A stretch of DNA of 60,636 bases, taken from positions 1 through 60,636 of the IMG/VR virus record IMGVR_UViG_3300023115_000022; one strand, written 5' to 3'. This stretch comes from a virus. Positions 51,722-59,962 of the stretch are shown in pieces. The first letter of the stretch is position 1. Each line of letters starts with the position of its first letter. The notes under the pieces are model-generated. The model worked only from the letters and a program-made list of their open reading frames with translations. It did no database searches and had not been told where the DNA came from. Made by a program: the position numbers and the translations under genes.

Positions 51722-52285
51722 ATGGCTTTACCTAAACTACTAGTTGTCGGTCATGGCAGACACGGAAAAGATACAGTCTGTGAAATGTTACAAAGTTTTG
51801 GATATACATTTCAATCAAGTTCTAAGTTCTGTTCAGAACTTTTTATATTCAACGATCTAAAAGACAAGTACGGGTATGCTAACGAAGAAGAGTGTTATGC
51901 AGATAGGCACAATCATCGCACAGAGTGGTACAACATGATACACAATTATTGTAAAGATGATCTAGCACGTTTAGGACGTAATTTATTTGCCGAACACGAC
52001 ATATATTGTGGACTACGCAATAAACGAGAGTTCTTTGCAATGCAAAATGAAGAAATTTTTGATTATGCTATTTGGGTTGATCGTTGCGATCATTTGCCTA
52101 CGGAAGATCCTAGTTCAATGAGTATTGAACAGTGGATGTGCGATTATACAATTGACAACAATGGCGATCTAAAAAGATTAGAAAAGAATGTAGCAATTCT
52201 TATGCGTACTATTTTTAGAAATCAGGGCGTAAATCTCCCTGCCTCCACCGGACACCGATTTTTTGCAGAATTCGTTGACAGTTAG
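51722..52285 (+). CDS. deoxynucleoside monophosphate kinase, 187 aa
   Basis: The N-terminus has the P-loop variant GHGRHGKDT (10-18) of T4-type dNMP kinases, which phosphorylate dNMPs to supply dNTPs for replication. Other family-like elements are LGRNLFAEHDIYCGLRNKRE and IWVDRCDH. It is shorter than T4 gene 1 (241 aa). The last 71 bp overlap an HNH endonuclease gene on the opposite strand, so the final 23 residues may have been created by that insertion. A strong sigma-70 promoter sets it apart from the late neighbours. Confidence 0.75.
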   Translation: MALPKLLVVGHGRHGKDTVCEMLQSFGYTFQSSSKFCSELFIFNDLKDKYGYANEEECYADRHNHRTEWYNMIHNYCKDDLARLGRNLFAEHDIYCGLRNKREFFAMQNEEIFDYAIWVDRCDHLPTEDPSSMSIEQWMCDYTIDNNGDLKRLEKNVAILMRTIFRNQGVNLPASTGHRFFAEFVDS

Positions 52286-52550
52286 CACAAACTGTTTTTA
52301 AATTTGTAGGCCGACAATTGTTTAGATCCCCGTCAATGTGATAAACACTAAACTGTTCAGGATGTTTGCTTGAGAAATTACATTTTTCACAAACATCCTT
52401 TTTTGTATATCCTCTTTGTTGCCATTTTGGCACTCCATGATTAACGCCGTTACGTAAACACCTTTCACAAAGTTTTCTGTAATAAAACTTATCTCCTTTT
52501 TTGTAATTTATTGCTGCTGGACGTTGTCCGCACTTACATAACGGTCTCAT
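52215..52550 (-). CDS. HNH homing endonuclease, 111 aa
   Basis: Zinc-finger pairs CKCGQRP and CERC, then CEKC, precede the HNH core YHIDGDLNNCRPTNLKTVCA, and the protein ends WRQGDLRPDF, a typical closing motif of phage free-standing HNH enzymes. Such genes spread by cutting uninfected alleles. It runs antisense to the end of the dNMP kinase gene. Its leader has GGTGAGGT as a possible ribosome-binding site and a GGTAAATA box (52555-52562) as a possible late promoter. Confidence 0.82.
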   Translation of the reverse strand: MRPLCKCGQRPAAINYKKGDKFYYRKLCERCLRNGVNHGVPKWQQRGYTKKDVCEKCNFSSKHPEQFSVYHIDGDLNNCRPTNLKTVCANCQRILQKIGVRWRQGDLRPDF

Positions 52551-52554
52551 ATTG

Positions 52555-52562
52555 TATTTACC
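52555..52562 (-). promoter_or_regulatory. possible late promoter for the HNH gene
   Basis: The minus strand reads GGTAAATA 4 nt before the ATG at 52550. T4 spacing would start the RNA at or just inside the codon, so either translation is leaderless or the box is fortuitous and GAGGT simply serves as the ribosome-binding site. Confidence 0.3.
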
Positions 52563-52617
52563 TCACCTTTTTGGTACCTTTTTACCAGTGTTTAATCCTA
52601 TATTTTCGTTAGAGAAT

Positions 52618-52625
52618 GGTAAATA
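52618..52625 (+). promoter_or_regulatory. late promoter variant GGTAAATA for the tail sheath gene
   Basis: The predicted start near 52631 leaves a 30-nt leader with ACAGGAG before the ATG at 52661. An in-frame upstream ATG at 52616 lies within the box and would not be on this mRNA. Confidence 0.6.
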
Positions 52626-52660
52626 CATGTAATAAAACTATTTCCAACAGGAGACATATA

Positions 52661-55600
52661 ATGGCATTAACATCACCAGGTGTACAGGTTAGCGTAATTG
52701 ACGAGAGTTTTTACACTCCGGCAGAACCAGGTACAGTACCAATGATTTTTGTAGCTTCGGCTTCAAATAAATCAAACGCAGCAGGAACAGGAACAGCAGC
52801 AGGAACACTAAAAGCAAACGCAGGAAAACCTTATTTGCTTACTTCCCAAAGAGATTTAGCAGACACATTTGGGGATCCGGTATTCCAAGTAGATGCAAAC
52901 AACAATCCGATCAACGGAAGCGAATTAAACGAATATGGTTTACAAGCAGCATACTCATTACTAGGAGTTAGTAACAGAGCATGGGTAGTAAGAGCTGATA
53001 TTGATTTAGGCGAACTAGAACCAACAGCAGACGAACCTACAGCTAATCCAACAGCTGGCACATATTGGTTTGACACATCAGATTCAGAAATAGGCATTTT
53101 CGAATGGAACGCTTCTGCTATTACAGTAACTGGCGGCCAAACATTTTCAAACAAAGCGCCTATTGTAATTACTGACACAGCAAAAGTTGCAGATTATGCT
53201 GGCGGAGACTACACACCTAAAGGTAGTGTTGGTGCAATAGGCGACTATGCACTAGTTGCAGTAACAAGTTTAAACAAACTATGGTACAAAAATGCAAGCG
53301 GTGCATGGGTAGCAGTAGGAAGCGACAATTGGTCTAAATCATGGCCAACTATTAAAGGATCTGTTGCAAATGCAACAGCAGATGTCTCGAGTGCAGGAAA
53401 TATAGAAATTAATGGTTCTTCTATTGCAGTAAGTAATGGTGATACACTTTCTGTGATAGCAGGGAATATTAATTCTGCAACAATAACAGGTGTTAGTGCT
53501 GCGGTAGTTGATGGCTATTTAGAAATTTACAGTGACGGTACAGGTTCAGCAGCAGTTGATTCTACTGCAAGTGGCGATATTTTAATTGGCGGGACAGCAG
53601 CTACATTGACATTAGTAGGTATTACTGCTGGTACATATTTTCCACCTATAGTGCAAATAAGCAAGCATACTTCAGTACCAGCCTTTAAAGATACAGATAC
53701 AGCATTAGGACAACCTAATGGTGTAAGTGCAAGACCAACAGGAAGTATATGGTTCAAAACAAGTTCGCCTAACAAAGGTGCAAATTTACTTGTTAAATTA
53801 TGGAACAGCGAAACATTATTATTTGATACAGTACCTTGTCCGTTGTATGACAGTTCTGCAGATGCACTATATGGCTTAGATGCAACAGGCGGCGGCGCAA
53901 ATTTATCAATTGGTAATTTATTTGCAAAAACAAATGTTGCAGATGATGTACAAAAACAATTTACATTTAGTTTTTATAGAAGAAAAGTTGCTGGTGAAAC
54001 ATCTATAACAAGTAATCCAATTACAGGCTCTGCACCTGGTGCAAGAGGCGCAGAAACATTTACTATTCAGGCAACTGACGATGGTACCGCAAGTTATTCT
54101 TCCGCTACAACTGTAACTGTTACAACAAACGGTTCTACAGGTGATGCAGACGATATTGCAGATGCTATCAATGCTTCTAATATTACAAATGTTGTTGCTT
54201 CTGTAGATGCCAGCAATAGACTAGTAATTACTCATTCCTTAGGTGGAGAGATTAAACTAGTTGATACAGACGGATTGCTTACAGCATGCGGATTCCAAGC
54301 AAAAGACGAAGCAACTCCTGTAGCTGAAAGTTTATGGACAGCAAATCTTTATTATGTAGATGGAACTGATGCAAGCACATCCCCTAAACAACTAATTGCA
54401 AGCAACTGGAATGATTTAAACTATACTGCAAGTGCAGACAGTGTTACTTCACTTGCTTCAAATGGTCAATTGTGGTATAGCAGTGTAGTTGACGAAGTTG
54501 ATATTATGATACATAACGGAACTAATTGGGAAGGTTATGGCAACTATTATTCTTCAGCAACTGATCCTAACGGACCTATTGTTAGTGCAAGCATGCCAAC
54601 AGAACAAAGTAATGGTGGATCGTTAGTAACAGGTGATATTTGGATAAGCACAGCAGATCTTGAAAACTATCCAACTATTTACGTTTATAATAGCACACGC
54701 GGTAATACAAATGTTGTTAGATGGGGTTCTGCATTAGATACTTCGGATCAAACTACAGAAAATGGTGTACTGTTTGCAGATGCACGTTACGGAACAAGTG
54801 GCGGCACAGGAGGAACTAATCCAACTGCACCTAGCGGCACCATTGCAGAATTGTTAGTAAGCGATTACTTAGATCCAGACGCACCTGATCCAGCATTATA
54901 TCCAAGAGGTATGTTACTATGGAACTTACGTAGAAGTGGATTTAATGTAAAGCGTTTTGAGCGTAACTACATAGACACAAGTGCAGAAAATGATCGTTTT
55001 GGCGACGAAGCAATGACAAATTATTATCCACATCGTTGGGTAACTGAGTCAGGAAACCAGCCAGATGGTTCAGGAAGTTTTGGACGTTTAGCACAACGTA
55101 AAGTTGTTGTACAAGCATTACAAGCTGTTGTAAACAACAACGACGAAATCCGCGACGACGAATCAAGATTGTTTAACTTAATGGCAACTCCAGGTTATCC
55201 AGAACTAATTGGTGAAATGATTAGTCTAAACTTTGACAGGGGCTTGACAGCATTTATTATTGGTGATTCTCCTTTCAGACTAACACCAGATGCAACTTCA
55301 CTTAACGAATGGGCAACTAACGTTAATGCAGCAGTTGAGGATAACGACGACGGCTTGGTAAGCAGAGATGAATATCTAGGCGTATTTTATCCAAGCGGAT
55401 TTACAAGTGATAACTTTGGTAACAATGTTGTAGTTCCGGCTTCGCATATGATGCTAAGAACTATTGCACTGAGTGACCAAGTTAGCTATCCATGGTTTGC
55501 ACCAGCAGGTACAAGACGTGGTGGTATTACTAATGCAAGTTCAACAGGTTATATTAATAACGAAGGAGAATTTGTAAGTGTAGCACTAAATGAAGGTCAA

Positions 55601-56023
55601 AGAGATACATTGTATGCAAACAATATTAACCCAATAACATTTATTAGCGGTGCAGGACTTGTAAACTACGGACAAAAAACTCGTTCGAGAGGTGCAAGTG
55701 CATTGGATAGAATCAATGTTGCAAGATTAGTAATTTACTTACGTAGTCAATTAAATCAGCTTGCTAAGCCTTATATCTTTGAGCCTAACGATAAGATTAC
55801 ACGCGATGAAATTAAACAAGCAGCAGAAAGTTTAATGCTTGAGCTTGTTGGACAAAGAGCATTGTATGACTACTTGGTAGTTTGTGATGAGTCAAACAAT
55901 ACTCCATCTAGAATTGATCGTAACGAACTTTATCTGGATATTGCTATTGAGCCAGTTAAAGCGGTTGAGTTTATTTACATTCCGCTACGCTTGAAAAATA
56001 CAGGCGAAATAGCAGGGTTGTAA
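52661..56023 (+). CDS. gp18: contractile tail sheath protein (gp18-like), 1120 aa
   Basis: The N-terminus ALTSPGVQVSVIDESFY and the C-terminal 430 residues (YPRGMLLWNLRRSGFNVKRF, LFNLMATPGYPELIGEMI, AGLVNYGQKTRSRGASALDR, 'VARLVIYLRSQLNQL') are those of T4-like sheath protein, the contractile outer tube. T4 gp18 is 659 aa; the extra length lies in the middle (about 230-690), where two Ala/Thr/Val-rich beta modules occur ('VANATADVSSAGNIEINGSS' and 'AETFTIQATDDGTASYSSAT'). These insertions would face outward from the sheath. I start at 52661 because of the ACAGGAG site and the conserved start MALTSPGV. Confidence 0.92.
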   Translation: MALTSPGVQVSVIDESFYTPAEPGTVPMIFVASASNKSNAAGTGTAAGTLKANAGKPYLLTSQRDLADTFGDPVFQVDANNNPINGSELNEYGLQAAYSLLGVSNRAWVVRADIDLGELEPTADEPTANPTAGTYWFDTSDSEIGIFEWNASAITVTGGQTFSNKAPIVITDTAKVADYAGGDYTPKGSVGAIGDYALVAVTSLNKLWYKNASGAWVAVGSDNWSKSWPTIKGSVANATADVSSAGNIEINGSSIAVSNGDTLSVIAGNINSATITGVSAAVVDGYLEIYSDGTGSAAVDSTASGDILIGGTAATLTLVGITAGTYFPPIVQISKHTSVPAFKDTDTALGQPNGVSARPTGSIWFKTSSPNKGANLLVKLWNSETLLFDTVPCPLYDSSADALYGLDATGGGANLSIGNLFAKTNVADDVQKQFTFSFYRRKVAGETSITSNPITGSAPGARGAETFTIQATDDGTASYSSATTVTVTTNGSTGDADDIADAINASNITNVVASVDASNRLVITHSLGGEIKLVDTDGLLTACGFQAKDEATPVAESLWTANLYYVDGTDASTSPKQLIASNWNDLNYTASADSVTSLASNGQLWYSSVVDEVDIMIHNGTNWEGYGNYYSSATDPNGPIVSASMPTEQSNGGSLVTGDIWISTADLENYPTIYVYNSTRGNTNVVRWGSALDTSDQTTENGVLFADARYGTSGGTGGTNPTAPSGTIAELLVSDYLDPDAPDPALYPRGMLLWNLRRSGFNVKRFERNYIDTSAENDRFGDEAMTNYYPHRWVTESGNQPDGSGSFGRLAQRKVVVQALQAVVNNNDEIRDDESRLFNLMATPGYPELIGEMISLNFDRGLTAFIIGDSPFRLTPDATSLNEWATNVNAAVEDNDDGLVSRDEYLGVFYPSGFTSDNFGNNVVVPASHMMLRTIALSDQVSYPWFAPAGTRRGGITNASSTGYINNEGEFVSVALNEGQRDTLYANNINPITFISGAGLVNYGQKTRSRGASALDRINVARLVIYLRSQLNQLAKPYIFEPNDKITRDEIKQAAESLMLELVGQRALYDYLVVCDESNNTPSRIDRNELYLDIAIEPVKAVEFIYIPLRLKNTGEIAGL

Positions 56024-56026
56024 TGT

Positions 56027-56034
56027 GATAAATA
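56027..56034 (+). promoter_or_regulatory. late promoter GATAAATA
   Basis: It lies 4 bp after the sheath stop codon. The predicted start near 56040 leaves an 18-nt leader with AGGAG before the ATG at 56058. Confidence 0.75.
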
Positions 56035-56057
56035 CTATTAGATTAGGAGCAGATTAA

Positions 56058-56687
56058 ATGGCAATTTCAACACTATCAAGAATTACAGTACCACTAGCAA
56101 GCGGCGACAGCGCCGCTAGCCAGGGCTTGTTAATGCCAAAATTACAGTATCGCTTTAGAGTGACACTTGAAAATTTTGGTGTTAGTACACCAACAACAGA
56201 ACTTACAAAACAGGTTATTGACGTAGGTCGTCCAAATGTAAGTTTCGAACAAATGACTATTGATGTTTACAACTCAAAAGTATATCTAGCAGGCAAACAC
56301 GAATGGCAGCCTATAGAATTAAACTTACGTGAAGATGTAAACAACAACGTACAAAAACTAGTAGGCGAACAGCTACAAAAGCAGTTTGATTTCTACGAGC
56401 AGTCAAGTGCAGCATCTGGTCTAGATTACAAGTTTACAACTAGAATTGAAATCCTAGATGGTGGTAACGGTGCTAATACACCAACTGTACTAGAAACATT
56501 TGAGTTATACGGATGCTATTGTGAAAGTGTAAACTATAATCAGTTAGCATATTCTAATTCAACAGATCCAGTAAGTGTTACACTTTCTATTAGATACGAC
56601 AACGCTATCCAAACACCACAAGGTACTGGCGTAGGAACAGCAGTGGGTCGTACAATTAACACTCTTGTAACAGGCGGCGGCGCCTAA
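56058..56687 (+). CDS. gp19: tail tube protein (gp19-like), 209 aa
   Basis: Located directly after the sheath gene, as in T4-like genomes. Recognisable parts are LMPKLQYRFRVTLENFGVS, ELTKQVIDVGRPNVSFEQ, VYLAGKHEWQPIELNLREDV and the C-terminal ELYGCYCESVNYNQLAY. The protein stacks as hexamers to form the inner tail tube. It is about 45 aa longer than T4 gp19, mostly at the C-terminus. It has its own late promoter and an intrinsic terminator after it, so it forms a single-gene unit suited to very high expression. Confidence 0.85.
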   Translation: MAISTLSRITVPLASGDSAASQGLLMPKLQYRFRVTLENFGVSTPTTELTKQVIDVGRPNVSFEQMTIDVYNSKVYLAGKHEWQPIELNLREDVNNNVQKLVGEQLQKQFDFYEQSSAASGLDYKFTTRIEILDGGNGANTPTVLETFELYGCYCESVNYNQLAYSNSTDPVSVTLSIRYDNAIQTPQGTGVGTAVGRTINTLVTGGGA

Positions 56688-56711
56688 TACAAATAACATT
56701 TAGTCTGCATT

Positions 56712-56747
56712 ATAGGGAGCTGTATTTTCAGCTCCCTATTTTTATTA
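56712..56747 (+). terminator. intrinsic terminator after the tail tube gene
   Basis: A perfect 10-bp stem, 56712-56721 with 56730-56739, has an 8-nt loop and a T-rich tail from 56739. It separates gp19 from the next late unit. Confidence 0.92.
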
Positions 56748-56768
56748 TATACGTACATTATTACTAAG

Positions 56769-56776
56769 GATAAATA
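56769..56776 (+). promoter_or_regulatory. late promoter placed for a leaderless mRNA
   Basis: GATAAATA ends 5 nt before the ATG at 56782, so the predicted +1 is the A of the start codon. The terminator just upstream blocks read-through, leaving this as the evident source of mRNA for the next gene. The only Shine-Dalgarno-like bases, AAGGA at 56766-56770, lie within or ahead of the promoter box. Confidence 0.7.
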
Positions 56777-56781
56777 TTTGT

Positions 56782-58071
56782 ATGGCGAATAAGTTTAATA
56801 GTCTTTTTGATAGTATTGCAGGCGGAGCTCTTAATCCTAAAGGTAATTTAGGTGACTACGCACATGCGGCTAGACTTTATACAGATAATAATCATGCTCT
56901 AGCACCAAAAACAAGATTTTTATATCATGTATTTTTTGATATAAATCCTACAGCAGCAAGCATTATACCCACTATAAATGCCCAAAAAATAAATGAAATG
57001 GGCATGCTGGTAAAAAGTGCAACTCTGCCAACTTATACCGCAACTGTTGAAACTAGAAAACAATACAATAGGGTAAAGCATAGTCAAACATCTATTACAT
57101 ACGACCCTGTAAACTTAACCTTCCATGATGACAACTCTAGTTTAACAACAGCACTAATGCAGGCATACTATAGATATTACTTTGCAGACGGCAACCAAAT
57201 AAGGAACGCCGGAAGAGCCTACAGTCGAACACCGAATAGTTTGTATCAAGGTAGTTCTCGTAATAAAGATAAATTTGGTTTAGATAATAACAATCCAGGA
57301 CTACCATTTTTTAATAGTATTCAAATTAGTCAGTTATCAAGAGGATCGTATGTAACGTATACACTTGTAAACCCAATTGTAACGGCATGGGGGCATGACA
57401 GGGTTGACAATTCTGATGGAGCCGGCATGGCAGAAAACTCCATGCAAATTTCTTACGAAGCAGTGTTTTATGATGCTGGCGCTATTGAGGCAGGCGCAAA
57501 TGGAGAACCAAACGGATTTGGACAAGATCATTATGATACAACTCCTAGCCCATTAAGTTTAATAGGTGGTGGAACAACAAGCATAGGTTCCATTATTTCA
57601 GGCGCTTTAGACCTATATGATTTTATTGCAGGCGGCGATACATTTGACAATCCATTAGAAGCAGCATTAGCAGCAGCAAATCTAATTGGTAATGTAAGAG
57701 ATTTAAGCTCTGAAGGTTTGAGACAGGGAGGGTTTAATATATTAACCAGAGCAATTGGTAGGGCAGCGGGTATAGATGTTAGTGGTGTTGCAGGTACATT
57801 CTTTCCAAAAAATAATGGCACTGGAGGCGACGGAAAATTACTATTAGCTACAGCAGGCGCGGCACTAGCTGTAAATGCAATTAGAAATGCAAATCAAAGA
57901 AATACACTAGCAAATAATCCTGCTGCATTAGAATCTGCTGCTAGACAGGAGTTTGGAAAAGATTGGCAGGCAGCAGGAAATGCAGGTGGTATTAACGAAA
58001 GAAATGCTGCCTGGAACGCTATAGGTCAGTCAGAAAGACAGGTATATAGAGATAGAGCTCTAGGAGGTTAA
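56782..58071 (+). CDS. tail-tube-like structural protein (gp19/gp54-related), 429 aa
   Basis: Residues 1-250 follow a pattern known from marine T4-like phages: SLFDSIAGGALNPKGNLGDY, MGMLVKSATLPTYTATVETR, 'SITYDPVNLTFHDDNSSLTT', LMQAYYRYYFADG and 'TYTLVNPIVTAWGHDRVDNS'. This looks like the tail-tube fold used by gp19 and by the tube initiators gp48/gp54. Residues 265-429 are an Ala/Gly-rich helical extension. The exact counterpart is uncertain: a tube initiator, terminator or paralogue. The mRNA appears leaderless. Confidence 0.6.
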   Translation: MANKFNSLFDSIAGGALNPKGNLGDYAHAARLYTDNNHALAPKTRFLYHVFFDINPTAASIIPTINAQKINEMGMLVKSATLPTYTATVETRKQYNRVKHSQTSITYDPVNLTFHDDNSSLTTALMQAYYRYYFADGNQIRNAGRAYSRTPNSLYQGSSRNKDKFGLDNNNPGLPFFNSIQISQLSRGSYVTYTLVNPIVTAWGHDRVDNSDGAGMAENSMQISYEAVFYDAGAIEAGANGEPNGFGQDHYDTTPSPLSLIGGGTTSIGSIISGALDLYDFIAGGDTFDNPLEAALAAANLIGNVRDLSSEGLRQGGFNILTRAIGRAAGIDVSGVAGTFFPKNNGTGGDGKLLLATAGAALAVNAIRNANQRNTLANNPAALESAARQEFGKDWQAAGNAGGINERNAAWNAIGQSERQVYRDRALGG

Positions 58072-58072
58072 C

Positions 58073-58435
58073 ATGTCAAGTCTACCAAAAACTACCCCAA
58101 CTAATGATGAAAAAGTAACAGAAGTCTTTAATAATTATTTTACAAAAAAACTTAGTTTCCCTAGCAATGAAGTAGATGCTGTTGTTGCGTTTTTTGAAAA
58201 AAGAAACTTTGAAAAGTCTGCTGCCATTTCTACTGCTACTACTCTCTTAAATCAAGCAAAATTAGATGGCGTAAAAGTTTTTACTCTAATAGATACACTA
58301 AAAGGACTTAACGAAGTACAACTCAGTGCAGTAGTTACAGAAATTTTAAATTATAACAGACTAAAGACAAGTGTATTAGGTTACAAGATTACAGAATGGG
58401 CAGAGACTACTGAGAAGAGAAATATTCAGATATGA
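58073..58435 (+). CDS. conserved hypothetical phage protein, 120 aa
   Basis: A helical protein with 'VDAVVAFFEKRNFEKSAAIS' and a conserved-looking C-terminal stretch (TEILNYNRLKTSVLGYKITE), of a type I associate with marine myophage structural regions. It has no catalytic motif. It starts 1 bp after the preceding stop and overlaps gp4 by 4 bp (ATGA), so it is co-translated with both. It is perhaps an assembly factor. Confidence 0.55.
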   Translation: MSSLPKTTPTNDEKVTEVFNNYFTKKLSFPSNEVDAVVAFFEKRNFEKSAAISTATTLLNQAKLDGVKVFTLIDTLKGLNEVQLSAVVTEILNYNRLKTSVLGYKITEWAETTEKRNIQI

Positions 58436-58866
58436 GCCGTTTTGCCCAAGGCAAATTTAATTGCAAGTACCCAGAAAAATATATAGGAACAAAAAGTCCA
58501 ACATATAGAAGTAGTTGGGAATTTGCATTTATGCGTTTTTGCGATGAACATCCCAGTGTAGAAAAATGGGCAAGCGAATCAATTAAAATTCCTTACAGAA
58601 ATCCATTAACAGGAAGATATACAATATATGTTCCTGATTTTTTTATTGCTTACGCAAACAAAGGTGGTAAAAAAATGGTGGAGTTAATAGAAGTAAAACC
58701 AGCAAATCAAACACTAAAAGAAAAAACTGGACGCAATCGTGCTAATCAAGCAGCATGGATTGTTAACCAAGCAAAATGGGAAGCAGCCAGAGCTTGGTGT
58801 AAACAAAAGAACATTTTCTTCAGGGTAATTACAGAATCAGATATATTCCATAACGGTAAACGATAA
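58432..58866 (+). CDS. gp4: head completion protein (gp4-like, TnsA/PD-D/ExK nuclease fold), 144 aa
   Basis: The pattern is FNCKYPEKYIGTKSPTYRSS, then IKIPYRNPLTGRYTIYVPDF, then MVELIEVKP. D69, E87 and K89 fit a PD-(D/E)xK nuclease active site like that of TnsA, which is known for T4 gp4. In T4, gp4 acts after packaging to complete heads. The length is typical. The start overlaps the previous stop as ATGA, and the CGATAA at its stop is part of the next late promoter. Confidence 0.82.
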   Translation: MSRFAQGKFNCKYPEKYIGTKSPTYRSSWEFAFMRFCDEHPSVEKWASESIKIPYRNPLTGRYTIYVPDFFIAYANKGGKKMVELIEVKPANQTLKEKTGRNRANQAAWIVNQAKWEAARAWCKQKNIFFRVITESDIFHNGKR

Positions 58867-58869
58867 ATA
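58862..58869 (+). promoter_or_regulatory. late promoter GATAAATA overlapping the gp4 stop codon
   Basis: The TAA of gp4 lies inside the box. The predicted start near 58875 leaves a 20-nt leader before the ATG at 58895. Confidence 0.7.
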
Positions 58870-58894
58870 TAGTAGCATATAATTGGAAACTGCC

Positions 58895-59383
58895 ATGACA
58901 AAAAAATTAGAAGATTTGCTAAATTTACCTGATTCTAAAGAATTAATACAAGAGCAAAAGAATAAAGAAAAAGCCGAAGCTGCTATTGTAGAACAAAAAA
59001 ATACTTTTAGGGATATAGCAGAGTTTGATAAAATAGCAAGTGCATTGCCTGCTGTAAAGGGCTTGGGTGACAAAGCAGATACAGAACTAGAAGATATAGC
59101 TCAACGGGCACTACAAAGTTACGAAGATCTTATGGACTTAGGTATGAACGTAGAAAGCAGATATAGTGGTCGTGTGTTTGAAGTCGCTGGTAGTATGTTG
59201 AAAACTGGTTTGGATGCAAAAGTTGCAAAAATGGATAAAAAATTAAAAATGATTGAGCTGCAACTGAAAAAAGAAAAACTAGACAAAGAAGGATCTTCGG
59301 ACGGAGACATAGTAAACGGTGACGGTTATGTCGTAACTGATAGAAATAGTTTACTAGAAAAACTTAAAAACATGGATAAATAA
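58895..59383 (+). CDS. gp16: small terminase subunit (gp16-like), 162 aa
   Basis: The layout of T4-like gp16 is present: N-terminal LEDLLNLPDS, then the central helical core (DIAEFDKIASALPAVKGLGD, 'DIAQRALQSYEDLMDLGMNV', GSMLKTGLDAKVAKMDKKLK) and a flexible C-terminus. The small subunit recognises DNA and regulates the gp17 packaging motor, which is not in this window. I start at the ATG at 58895; an in-frame TTG at 58883 would overlap the GGAAA ribosome-binding site. The stop codon lies within the next late promoter. Confidence 0.72.
   Translation: MTKKLEDLLNLPDSKELIQEQKNKEKAEAAIVEQKNTFRDIAEFDKIASALPAVKGLGDKADTELEDIAQRALQSYEDLMDLGMNVESRYSGRVFEVAGSMLKTGLDAKVAKMDKKLKMIELQLKKEKLDKEGSSDGDIVNGDGYVVTDRNSLLEKLKNMDK
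59375..59382 (+). promoter_or_regulatory. late promoter GATAAATA overlapping the gp16 stop codon
   Basis: The last codons of gp16 (GAT AAA TAA) form the box. The predicted start near 59388 leaves a short leader with AGGAAG before the ATG at 59403. Because the box is coding sequence, chance occurrence is somewhat more likely than for the intergenic boxes. Confidence 0.5.
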
Positions 59384-59402
59384 CATATAATAGGAAGTGG
59401 CC

Positions 59403-59960
59403 ATGAAAAACTTTAAAGAATTTCTTACAGAAAGTCAAAAGACTTATAAATTTAAAATATGTGTAGCTGGGGAGTTACCAGAAGGATTTGCTGATAGATT
59501 AGAAACAAACTTACAAAAGTTTGATCTAGTTAATGTTTCTACAGGCAAAAAATCACCCATAACAGAACAACCGTTGGATTTTCCTAAATTACAAAATATG
59601 GAAGTACACCATTTTGAAGCAGAAGTAAAATATCCTACTACAAGTTTTCATTTGCAAGAATATCTAATTGACAACTGTTCTGTAGATAGAGGCCACTTGA
59701 AAGTTAAAGGAGAATTTGATCCTTTAGAAGAATTACAAAATACCCCTGAAAAGGAAGAATATGAAGCTCTGCTTGCAACTGAAGATATGGGTGGTACAAG
59801 TGGACAAGATTCTGTAGCAGGCAATAGGGTAATGGATCTTTTGAAAGAACTAGAAACTGCACGTAAAGAAAGAGAAATTGACCCAATGGAAGGTGCTCCT
59901 AAAGGAGAGTCAAAAGACATAGATAGTGCCGAAAATACAAAAGCAGTGTTAGGAAACTAA
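59403..59960 (+). CDS. conserved hypothetical marine-phage protein, 185 aa
   Basis: The N-terminus (MKNFKEFLTESQKTYKFKI) and the motifs PEGFADRLETNLQKFDLVNV, LDFPKLQNMEVHHFEAEVKY and YEALLATEDMGG are of a type I recall from marine myophages near the terminase and head genes, but I know no proven function. The C-terminal third is charged and partly repetitive (LLKELETARKEREID). The ATG at 59403 is chosen over an in-frame GTG at 59397 because AGGAAG is then 5 nt upstream. Internal head or scaffold-related roles are possible. Confidence 0.55.
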   Translation: MKNFKEFLTESQKTYKFKICVAGELPEGFADRLETNLQKFDLVNVSTGKKSPITEQPLDFPKLQNMEVHHFEAEVKYPTTSFHLQEYLIDNCSVDRGHLKVKGEFDPLEELQNTPEKEEYEALLATEDMGGTSGQDSVAGNRVMDLLKELETARKEREIDPMEGAPKGESKDIDSAENTKAVLGN

Positions 59961-59962
59961 AA

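Noticed and set aside
52572-52587. Hairpin TGGTA/TACCA as a terminator between HNH and gp18
   Set aside because: Only 5 bp, weak, and with no T-tract following on either strand at the right place.
52616-52660. Upstream in-frame ATG for the tail sheath
   Set aside because: It lies within the late promoter box and lacks a ribosome-binding site; the ATG at 52661 has ACAGGAG and gives the conserved start.
57265-57275. GATAAATTT inside the tail-tube-like gene as a late promoter
   Set aside because: It does not complete the TAAATA core and there is no start codon behind it.
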